DNA from: an uncultured Clostridia bacterium
GTDB taxonomy: Bacteria > Bacillota > Clostridia > Christensenellales > Borkfalkiaceae
Reading direction: 5' to 3'
Length of the DNA: 14,348 nt
Assembly (NCBI GenBank): GCA_946627905.1
Contig: CAMOVY010000012.1
Location: forward strand, 1 to 14,348
Below the pieces are notes generated by a model. It ran no database searches and had not been told where the DNA came from. It saw nothing but the letters and a program-made list of their open reading frames with translations. The first letter of the stretch is position 1; the number at the start of each line of letters is the position of its first letter. The translations under genes were made by a program, and so were the position numbers. Positions 6,433 to 12,648 of this stretch are shown in pieces.

Positions 6433-9400
6433 TTATTCGTCTTTTTTATCTTCCGCAGAATTTTCTTCGGTTTTATTTTCTTCGGGCATTTCCAAAGTCA
6501 TATCGCCGAAATCCTGAACCTCGCCGTACACGTAGCCGCTCTGTTCGGTATCGTCTCCGCTTTCCGCGGGTTCATCCGAAACGGGTTCGGCATTGTCGTT
6601 TATAGCGTCCGTGCTTTCCGCATTTTCGGGTTGATATTCGGGTTCGGCGGCTTTTTCCGCTTCTTTGGCTTTACGCTCTTTAATACGGTTTATCGCTTTT
6701 TGCGATTCCGTACGGCTCTTTACTTTGTACTGCGCTTTAACGTCGTTTCTGCTAGCTTTGCGTCTTAATCTGAAACGTTTGACAAGCAGCGCGGCTATCG
6801 CGAGAATAAGCACTACCGCGAGAACGATAGAAGAGAAGGACATCCAGAAGGTCGACGGGTCGGAAGTTCTCGCGCAACCACTACCTTCGTCGTCTTTTTC
6901 TATAGAGTCGTAAGGATTGCTTTCAACGGGGTTAATCGTATTGAATACGCCGTAAACAGTCGTGTCGTTATTCGCCCAAACGTATTTGGGGGAGTAGGAT
7001 ACGGTATTATCGGGATATTCTTCGTTGAACGATTTTTCGGTGTCGGTAAGTTCGCGGGTGTATGCTATAAGGTCGTTGCCGTCCTTATTGAAACTGCTTA
7101 TCTTGATTGAACTCAAGGGGCTGTCCGTGCCGTCGAAAGCCGACTGCCAAGTTTCGGGTTCGCTGAACGCCCCCGACGTGCTGATAGAAACGGAGTTAAT
7201 AATGACGTAGCCTTGAGATGCGGTAGTATCCCCGCCATCTCTTCCGCCGTTCCATACTTCTACACGGAAGGACTTGGCGTCCGCACCCGTAGCGATATAG
7301 AAATTAACTTCTACAAATCCGTCTTCGCCGACTTCTGCGTCTTTATCTATTACAAGCATAAACTTATGGTCGGCGGCAGAGTAAGTCGTGCCGTTTATAG
7401 CGTCGTTTTTAAGTCCGTCCGCAGTGTTTACCTTGAAATCGGCAAACTGCATTACGTCTTTCTTGGCGTTAAGCGTGTCTACGAGATAGATATAGGCTTT
7501 AGCGTCATCGCCGACTACTTTAAGTTTAACGGAAACTTTGGCGTACGCGCTTGCGGAAACGCTCTGTTGCGTTCCGATAAATCCGTAATGGTCGGCGTTC
7601 TTGTTGTATATAACTATCGGCTGAATATCGTCGTCGCCTTTTAGTGCCGTTAAAATGTCGGCAAGTGCGGCGGGATAATTAGTTAAATGTTTGGTGTTGA
7701 CAAGCCCCGCGTACCCGTCTGCACCGCTGAAATTAAGCCTGTCGTTTATTGCGTAGGTGTCGGAAGAACCGTTAACGTATACGTGGTCAGAAACTATTCC
7801 GCTGTAGCCGTTTACCGCGGCGGGATTAGTTATTATCTGCCCGATTGCTCCGCTTGCGGGGGTAAGGGAATAAGTCGTCGTATGATTATGCGTAGTGTAA
7901 TCCGCGTTATATCCGGCGTAGAGTACCGTCGTCGCGTCCGCATCAGAGTTAAAGAAAGAATAAGTTTTGTATTCGATATTATCGGTCTCGCCGACGTATC
8001 TTTCGGAAGAGATAAAGCCCGTTGCGTATTTGATATCTTTTATCTTTACCGTGCCCGTTGCATATTCGGACAAAACATAGTCGGTTGTCTCGAAATCGGT
8101 AGGTCCTATTACTATTTCAAGATAGAACGTTCTTGTTAAATCCTTGAAATTGTTTTTGATAACTATAATGCAGGTTTCAAATTCGTCGCCGTCAGAAACG
8201 TCGGAGAAGGTTGCGACCGCTGGATAGGTCTTATCCTGATTTCTGTCAGGCGCGTATTCTTCCACTACGTTTACGGTAATATCCGTAGAATTTAGATAAT
8301 TCAATTTATTTTGCAACTTAAACGAAATAAGCATATAACTTTCGTGGTTGTCGTTATCGTCGGTAGTAAGTTCAAAGTTATTAGCGCCGTTTTTAAGAAT
8401 AAGTTTGCCGCTGGCTTTAGTTAAAGTCGCAACGCCGCTTGCCGCGTCGTAAGCAAAACTATCCGCGCCGTTATCGGATAACTTTTCGCCTTCGATATCG
8501 GAAACATTTACGGTATCGGTAAAGTACGCGGTCGCGTCGAAATTCATATCGTACTTAAACGCCGTACCGCTTGCCGCGGAAACGGAAAGCGCGTCTTCAG
8601 CGCCGAAAATAAGCGTTTCGCTTGCGTCTATCGTCGCCGCGTTAAATTCTTCTTCGGTTATTTTCTTAATGGAAACGTCGTCGAAGAAAGCCGTGCCTTC
8701 AACTGCCTTTTTGTAATTGTTGTTGCCATTGTATTTGCCCGTGCCGTAGCCAAGCCCTAAAGTCAAGGTAAAGGTGCAGTCGTAATCTTCGTGCGCTACG
8801 AAATAAATGGTGTATTCCGTCCAGTCGGTATTCGTAATGCCGTCTATACGGAATTCCGCCTGCGTGTTGCCTTTTACCGCGTTGGTAAGCCTTATGTTAG
8901 CGCCGTCGCCGTTTATAATATTCGTTTTAACCCAAACGGAAATACGGTAAATTTCGCCTTTTTTAACCGAAACGGACGTAGAAGAAGTAAGGCGCTGCGC
9001 CGTGCCGAAATCATAAGTCGACGAATAGTTGTTAAGCATATACACGAAATTGTCTTCCGCGCCGTCGTGAGTTTCGGGGTTGGTAAACGCATTTTCTTTA
9101 TAATAAGTTTTCTTTTCGTCCGCGGTCATCTCGTGTTCTGGGTCGCTCGTTTCGTCTATATAATAATTGGTCGCGGCGTCTTTATATTTATAATCTAAAA
9201 AGTTTACGAAATCGGTATCGGAATAGAGCGTGTCGAACAACGTTTCCCACGCACTATCGCTTGCTACTGAAACGACGCCCGAATTTACGTTTGACGTTTC
9301 CGCCGAATTATCGGCAGACCTTGTCCAACCCGTAAGCGAAAGTATGGGGAACTCCGAAAGGGTTTTACCGTGCGTTCCGTACGCGAATTTCGCGTTGGAT

Positions 9401-9570
9401 ATATAATCGGTATCGACCGTGTCTTTTTCCGTATAAGTATACGTCTTTTCGGAATCGGACGATTCGTCTTTAGCACCGCACGCGACGAAGAAAGCGCAGG
9501 TGCAGAAAATGCACAGCGCGGTAAGCAAAGCGATAAGCAGTTTTTTGGCATTGAAAAGTTTTTTAGTCAT
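6433..9570 (-). CDS. Large lipobox- and TM-anchored envelope protein, unknown function
   Basis: The 1045-residue protein is not a family I can name. It starts with a basic n-region and hydrophobic core (LLIALLTALCIFCTCAFF, 11-28) ending in VAC at C31, a plausible lipobox although -3 is Phe. The exported part (about 32-905) is acidic, rich in Asp, Thr, Ser and Tyr, and poor in Cys. Three segments look like beta-jelly-roll, carbohydrate-binding-like modules: about 186-305 (YRISVWVKT, DWTEYTIYFVA, FFDDVSIKKI), about 385-517, and about 668-800 (AKVSVKLKV, SFRVEVWNGG, VIINSVSI). A membrane helix (908-930) is followed by the stop-transfer KRFRLRRK and a tail of about 114 residues, basic then Glu/Pro-rich. 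AGGTGA (9580-9575) precedes the ATG. Surface binding of glycan or wall is inferred from fold resemblance only. Confidence 0.88.
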   Translation of the reverse strand: MTKKLFNAKKLLIALLTALCIFCTCAFFVACGAKDESSDSEKTYTYTEKDTVDTDYISNAKFAYGTHGKTLSEFPILSLTGWTRSADNSAETSNVNSGVVSVASDSAWETLFDTLYSDTDFVNFLDYKYKDAATNYYIDETSDPEHEMTADEKKTYYKENAFTNPETHDGAEDNFVYMLNNYSSTYDFGTAQRLTSSTSVSVKKGEIYRISVWVKTNIINGDGANIRLTNAVKGNTQAEFRIDGITNTDWTEYTIYFVAHEDYDCTFTLTLGLGYGTGKYNGNNNYKKAVEGTAFFDDVSIKKITEEEFNAATIDASETLIFGAEDALSVSAASGTAFKYDMNFDATAYFTDTVNVSDIEGEKLSDNGADSFAYDAASGVATLTKASGKLILKNGANNFELTTDDNDNHESYMLISFKLQNKLNYLNSTDITVNVVEEYAPDRNQDKTYPAVATFSDVSDGDEFETCIIVIKNNFKDLTRTFYLEIVIGPTDFETTDYVLSEYATGTVKIKDIKYATGFISSERYVGETDNIEYKTYSFFNSDADATTVLYAGYNADYTTHNHTTTYSLTPASGAIGQIITNPAAVNGYSGIVSDHVYVNGSSDTYAINDRLNFSGADGYAGLVNTKHLTNYPAALADILTALKGDDDIQPIVIYNKNADHYGFIGTQQSVSASAYAKVSVKLKVVGDDAKAYIYLVDTLNAKKDVMQFADFKVNTADGLKNDAINGTTYSAADHKFMLVIDKDAEVGEDGFVEVNFYIATGADAKSFRVEVWNGGRDGGDTTASQGYVIINSVSISTSGAFSEPETWQSAFDGTDSPLSSIKISSFNKDGNDLIAYTRELTDTEKSFNEEYPDNTVSYSPKYVWANNDTTVYGVFNTINPVESNPYDSIEKDDEGSGCARTSDPSTFWMSFSSIVLAVVLILAIAALLVKRFRLRRKASRNDVKAQYKVKSRTESQKAINRIKERKAKEAEKAAEPEYQPENAESTDAINDNAEPVSDEPAESGDDTEQSGYVYGEVQDFGDMTLEMPEENKTEENSAEDKKDE

Positions 9571-9661
9571 AAATTCACCTAACTGTCGACGGTTTTATTT
9601 TCGGTATCCGTTTTATGCGTAAGCCGCCGTCAAACGGAAAATAACGAAAAATACTTTATTT

Positions 9662-9690
9662 ATTATATATTATTTTCAAAGAAAAATCAA
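9662..9690 (-). promoter_or_regulatory. Promoter of the large envelope protein gene
   Basis: On the minus strand TTGATT (9690-9685) is followed after 17 bases by a perfect TATAAT (9667-9662). The start would be near 9655, leaving a leader of about 85 bases. The region is very AT-rich, so chance boxes are possible. Confidence 0.55.
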
Positions 9691-9704
9691 CCTTAAATAT
9701 AAAG

Positions 9705-9733
9705 TTTATTCGGGAATTTAGCGAAAATATAGT
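9705..9733 (+). promoter_or_regulatory. Possible promoter of the TauE/SafE pair
   Basis: TTTATT (9705-9710) and TATAGT (9728-9733) are 17 bases apart on the plus strand. The -35 match is poor. No other candidate in 9571-9764 is better placed. Confidence 0.3.
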
Positions 9734-9764
9734 AAAAAGCGGAAAATTACGGAAAATAAACGTT

Positions 9765-10145
9765 GTGCAAAAGGAAAAAAGGAAAGAAAACGGCGGCTGT
9801 ATTTTAAAAATTCTGACGGGATTGTTCGCAGGGGTGGTAAACGGGTTATTCGGCGGCGGTGGCGGAATGATTGTCGTGCCGAGTTTAAAATATCTGTTAA
9901 AATACGACGCGGCACAAGCGCACGCTACGGCTATAGCGATAATTCTGCCCGTGTCTATTTTAAGCGGCGTGTTTTACACGGCGTTCGGAAATTTCGAGTG
10001 GTCGCCCGTGCTGTTTACCGCTTTCGGCACGGTAATCGGCGGGGTAATAGGCGCAATACTTCTTAAAAAACTTTCGTCCGTGCCGATAACGGTAATATTT
10101 TCCGTAGTTATGGCGGCGGCGGGCGTTAAAATGCTGTTTTTCTGA
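9765..10145 (+). CDS. Half-length TauE/SafE family membrane protein (first of pair)
   Basis: The product is 126 residues with four predicted membrane helices (about 12-32, 56-76, 82-101, 106-125). The glycine-rich signature GLFGGGGGMIVVPSL (27-41) matches the start of a TauE/SafE (DUF81) repeat, followed by the AHATAIAIILP segment. Full members, implicated in export or uptake of small anions such as sulfite, sulfonates or organic acids, are about 250 residues with two such repeats. This gene holds one, and the next holds the other. The start is uncertain: GTG at 9765 has GGAAAA eight bases before it, but no in-frame ATG occurs before M35, and a good AAGGAAAAAAGGAAAG purine tract sits inside the assigned ORF. 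The stop TGA is clean, so it is not an obvious frameshift. Substrate unknown. Confidence 0.82.
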   Translation: MQKEKRKENGGCILKILTGLFAGVVNGLFGGGGGMIVVPSLKYLLKYDAAQAHATAIAIILPVSILSGVFYTAFGNFEWSPVLFTAFGTVIGGVIGAILLKKLSSVPITVIFSVVMAAAGVKMLFF

Positions 10146-10168
10146 TACGGAAAGGTAATAAAAAAATT

Positions 10169-10546
10169 ATGGACCGATTATGGTTTTGTTTAGCGGGAAT
10201 TTCTGGCGGACTGCTCGGCGGTATGGGTATGGGCGGCGGCACGGTTTTAATTCCGCTTTTGGTAATAATGTTGGGCGTTCCGCAGCATCTGGCACAGGCG
10301 ATAAATTTAATAAGTTTCGTGCCTATGGCTGTCGTGGCGCTGATAATACACGTCAAAAACCGACTTGTTAAAACGTCGGGATTATGGATTATTATTCTTT
10401 CGGGGCTATTGTCCTGTACGGCGGGGTGCTTTATCGCGCGGGGAATAAACGCGGAGGCGTTAAGGCGGATATTCGGCGGATTTTTAACGGTTTTGTCGGT
10501 GTTTCAGGTGTGTTCGGCAGTCAGAAATAAGCCGCACAAGAAATAA
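10169..10546 (+). CDS. Half-length TauE/SafE family membrane protein (second of pair)
   Basis: The 125-residue protein has the glycine-rich signature GGMGMGGGTVLIPLL (17-31), then PQHLAQAINLISFVPMAVVAL and further helices to about residue 113, ending in a basic tail (RNKPHKK). It resembles the C-terminal repeat of a full TauE/SafE permease (GxGGGxxxIPxL, QAxxxNxxxFxP). It begins 23 bases after the first half, with AAAGG about a dozen bases before its ATG, so the two are surely co-transcribed and probably form a heteromer. Alternatively a single ancestral gene was split; each half keeps its own start and a full helix set, which favours function. Confidence 0.82.
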   Translation: MDRLWFCLAGISGGLLGGMGMGGGTVLIPLLVIMLGVPQHLAQAINLISFVPMAVVALIIHVKNRLVKTSGLWIIILSGLLSCTAGCFIARGINAEALRRIFGGFLTVLSVFQVCSAVRNKPHKK

Positions 10547-10553
10547 AACCCTT

Positions 10554-10568
10554 TGTGCAGTTTGCACA
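10554..10568 (+). other. Small hairpin after the TauE/SafE pair
   Basis: TGTGCA and TGCACA form a perfect 6-bp stem around GTT just after the second half-permease gene. No T-run follows on the plus strand, so a terminator call is weak; on the minus strand the following tract is AAGGGTTTTATTT. GCACAA at 10534-10539 could pair alternatively with TTGTGC at 10553-10558. Confidence 0.3.
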
Positions 10569-10758
10569 GAAAAGAAATAATCGTAAAAACGGGCGAAACC
10601 TTGTCGCAAAATTCGAATATATGGCGAAATGTGTCCGTAAAAAGCGGAAAAACGAAGAGTAAAACAAGACGTCGCTATGCGTAGAGAACGGCAGTAAAAG
10701 TATTCGGTAAAAAATGTGCACAAATTTAGAAAAAGACCTATACAAACACAATATGTTG
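10569..10758. other. Gene-free stretch, nothing recognised
   Basis: This is A-rich sequence between the permease pair and the structured repeat. The only structure noticed is the 8-base palindrome TGTGCACA at 10715-10722 (approximate). Overlapping minus-strand ORFs of 76-79 codons here look like chance: two frames are open at once and both have low-complexity composition. Confidence 0.5.
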
Positions 10759-10767
10759 TGCTATAAT
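10759..10767 (+). promoter_or_regulatory. Extended -10 promoter at the head of the repeat
   Basis: TG-C-TATAAT is a perfect extended -10 element, which can work without a good -35; the -35 position (TATACA) is indeed poor. Transcription would begin at about 10774, exactly the first base of repeat copy 1. Confidence 0.5.
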
Positions 10768-10773
10768 ATACGC

Positions 10774-10899
10774 GTAGTTTCGTTAAAACGAAACGGGGCT
10801 ATTGCCCCCGCGCGGCAAAAAGCCGCGCACGCGAACTTGAAACGCGGCGCGTAAACGCCCTTGCAAGCAAGCGTTGTACGCTTGCATTATAATATATGC
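10774..10899 (+). repeat. Structured tandem repeat, copy 1
   Basis: This is the first of two 126-bp copies. It contains a series of hairpins: GTTTCGTT/AACGAAAC (10777-10794), GGGGC-TATT-GCCCC (10795-10808), GCGCGGC-AAAAA-GCCGCGC (10810-10828), GGCG/CGCC with loop CGTAAA (10846-10859), and GCAAGCG-TTGTA-CGCTTGC (10867-10885). It closes with TATAATATA (10888-10896). The GC-rich stems stand out against AT-rich flanks. There is no U-tract behind any stem. The unit could be a small RNA gene, a leader element or a genome-wide intergenic repeat. Confidence 0.9.
10888..10893 (+). promoter_or_regulatory. -10-like box between the repeat copies
   Basis: TATAAT sits 126 bases after the first box and 14 bases before copy 2 begins. 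No good -35 is present at 16-19 bases; TTGCAA lies 21 bases upstream. Confidence 0.35.
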
Positions 10900-10901
10900 T
10901 T

Positions 10902-11027
10902 GTAGTTTCGTTAAAACGAAACGGGGCTATTGCCCCCGCGCGGCAAAAAGCCGCGCACGCGAACTTGAAACGCGGCGCATAAACGCCCTTGCAAGCAAGC
11001 GTTGTATGCTTGCATTATAATATACGC
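10902..11027 (+). repeat. Structured tandem repeat, copy 2
   Basis: This copy matches copy 1 over 126 bases with three differences, all transitions (10851 G to A at 10979; 10879 C to T at 11007; 10897 T to C at 11025). The hairpins are at 10905-10922, 10923-10936, 10938-10956 and 10995-11013. The period is 128 bases. Homology stops at 11027, after which the leader of the Ppx/GppA gene begins. Confidence 0.9.
11016..11021 (+). promoter_or_regulatory. -10-like box before the Ppx/GppA gene
   Basis: This is the third TATAAT, ending copy 2. A start near 11029 would give a leader of about 42 bases to the GTG at 11071. The -35 region is poor, as for the second box. Confidence 0.4.
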
Positions 11028-11070
11028 GGCATCAAAATACGGCACGTTCGTGCTTTACGGAGTGAATAGA

Positions 11071-12585
11071 GTGGAAAGATTAGGTATCATTGATTTAGGG
11101 TCAAACACCGCAAGGCTTGTGATTGTCGAAGTGTCCGAAAACGGTTATTTTCAGATAATCGACCAGTTAAAAGAAGCGCCTCGCCTTGGCGAAGGTATGG
11201 AAAGCGAAGGGTTTTTAAAGCCGCAACGTATTCAGGCGACTATAAAAGTTCTTAAAATGTTCCGCAGACTTTGCGACGTTAACGGAATAGATAAAATAAT
11301 AGCGGTGGCGACGGCGGCGGTCAGGCGCGCCAAAAACCAGCGCAGTTTTTTGGATGAAATCGCGGCGACCTGCGGTATAAAATTCAGGGTGTTAAGCGCG
11401 GAAGAGGAGGCGCTTTACGTCTATCGCGGCGTTATAAATACTATGGACGTGCCCAAGGGCATTATACTCGAAATAGGCGGCGGAAGTACCAAAATCATTT
11501 ATTATAACAGAAGAAATCTGTTGAATTACGAAACGTTGCCGTTCGGCGCGATAACGCTTACCGAACTTTTTGCGGCGGAAAATCTTTCGCCGGAAAAACA
11601 GGCAGAGAAGACGGAAGCGTTTTTCACTGAACAACTTGAAAAGATAGAGTGGCTTAAAAGCGTTGACCCAGAAACGCAACTTATCGGCGTAGGCGGGTCT
11701 TTCAGAAATCTTTGCCGTATGACAAAGATTATGAAGAAATATCCGCTGCGCACTATACATAATTACGTCGTTCAGGACGCGGATTTCGAACACGTTTACG
11801 ATTTGCTGAAGAGTCTGGATATAGACAGAAAGAAAAAGATTAAAGGGCTTTCAAGCGGCAGGGCGGATATTTTGCCCGCGGCGTTTGCGGCGATAAACGC
11901 GTTCAAAAAATATATGAATTTAGGCGATATGGTGATAAGCGGCAGCGGACTTCGTACGGGGCTTTTATTCAATTACGCCGTGCCTTTGACGCTTGAAAAA
12001 CCCGTATCCGACGTGCTTAATCACAGCCTTAACACGCTGGTGGAATTTTACGGTTGCAACAAGGCGCACACCGAACAGACGGCTATGCTGGCTATTCAGT
12101 TGTTTAAGCAACTACGCGTCCTGCATAAGTTCCCGAGACAGTATATAAGGATGCTGAAAATAGCGGCGTATCTGTACGAAGCGGGCAAGAGCGTGGGCTT
12201 TTACAATTTTGAAAAACACAGCGCGTACATAATACTTAACTCCAACATCTGCGGCGTAAGCCATAGGGATATCGTTATGGCGTCTTTCGTTGCGGCAAGC
12301 ACGGGGATAGACGATATCAACGCGCAGGAGTGGAACAGGTATCACGATATTTTAACCGACGAAGACGTGGACGCCGTAAGGAAAATGGGCGTTATGCTAA
12401 GGATAGCAAACGCGTTCGACAGAAGTATGGCTTCGCTGGTTAAAGGCGTTAACTGCGATATTCTGGGCGATTCCGTAATTATGAAAACCGAACTTGACGG
12501 CGACGCGTCTTTAGAACTCAATTCGGCGATGGAAATAGGTTCGGATTTCAGAAAGATATTTAAAAAGAACTTGGAAATACTTTAA
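11071..12585 (+). CDS. ppx: Ppx/GppA-family phosphatase
   Basis: The family hydrolyses inorganic polyphosphate (Ppx) or pppGpp (GppA); which applies here cannot be told. From GTG 11071 the protein has 504 residues. The ASKHA-fold N-terminal part shows IDLGSNTARL (7-16), VATAAVRRAKN (79-89), the catalytic-glutamate region LSAEEEALYVYRGV (108-121), EIGGGST (134-140), and LPFGAITLTELF (156-167). The second lobe has GVGGSFRNL (206-214) and SGRADILPAA (262-271). The C-terminal part (about 313-504) resembles the HD-like domain of Ppx, with HTEQTAMLA (333-341) and EKHSAYIILN (381-390), but the expected HD pair reads YE (369-370). GGAG (11059-11062) lies eight bases before the GTG. An in-frame ATG at 11002 lies inside the repeat and was not used. 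An RNA-structured repeat precedes the gene. Confidence 0.88.
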   Translation: MERLGIIDLGSNTARLVIVEVSENGYFQIIDQLKEAPRLGEGMESEGFLKPQRIQATIKVLKMFRRLCDVNGIDKIIAVATAAVRRAKNQRSFLDEIAATCGIKFRVLSAEEEALYVYRGVINTMDVPKGIILEIGGGSTKIIYYNRRNLLNYETLPFGAITLTELFAAENLSPEKQAEKTEAFFTEQLEKIEWLKSVDPETQLIGVGGSFRNLCRMTKIMKKYPLRTIHNYVVQDADFEHVYDLLKSLDIDRKKKIKGLSSGRADILPAAFAAINAFKKYMNLGDMVISGSGLRTGLLFNYAVPLTLEKPVSDVLNHSLNTLVEFYGCNKAHTEQTAMLAIQLFKQLRVLHKFPRQYIRMLKIAAYLYEAGKSVGFYNFEKHSAYIILNSNICGVSHRDIVMASFVAASTGIDDINAQEWNRYHDILTDEDVDAVRKMGVMLRIANAFDRSMASLVKGVNCDILGDSVIMKTELDGDASLELNSAMEIGSDFRKIFKKNLEIL

Positions 12586-12605
12586 CGAAAGATTAAAATA
12601 AGCGG

Positions 12606-12632
12606 GCGCTGTGTATACACGGCGTTCGTTTT
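12606..12632 (+). terminator. Probable terminator after the Ppx/GppA gene
   Basis: CGCTGTG (12607-12613) pairs with CACGGCG (12618-12624) around TATA, with one G-U pair, followed by TTCGTTTT. The T-tract is interrupted, so it may be leaky and allow read-through to the mreB-like gene. Confidence 0.55.
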
Positions 12633-12648
12633 AAAAAGGGGAAAGTCA

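Noticed and set aside
7213..9198. Plus-strand ORFs of 143, 150 and 135 codons (7213-7644, 7687-8139, 8791-9198)
   Set aside because: They lie entirely inside the minus-strand envelope gene in a fixed frame, have no ribosome sites of note and show skewed Val/Tyr/Arg composition, as expected from antisense of codon-biased sequence.
10484..10751. Minus-strand ORFs of 79 and 76 codons after the permease pair
   Set aside because: Two overlapping frames are open at once with Phe/Arg/Tyr-rich composition. One runs into the permease gene, and neither has a convincing ribosome site.
10762..11027. CRISPR array
   Set aside because: There are only two long copies, the unit is mostly internal hairpins, and there are no short repeats with unique spacers or cas genes.
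10774..11027. MITE or insertion sequence remnant
   Set aside because: No terminal inverted repeats match between unit ends. The TATAATATA boxes could mimic target duplications, but no transposase or solitary copy is visible in the window.
11002..11070. Upstream ATG start for the Ppx/GppA gene (adds 23 residues)
   Set aside because: It lies inside repeat copy 2, has no Shine-Dalgarno, and the family N-terminus (IDLGSN) fits the GTG at 11071 with GGAG eight bases before it.
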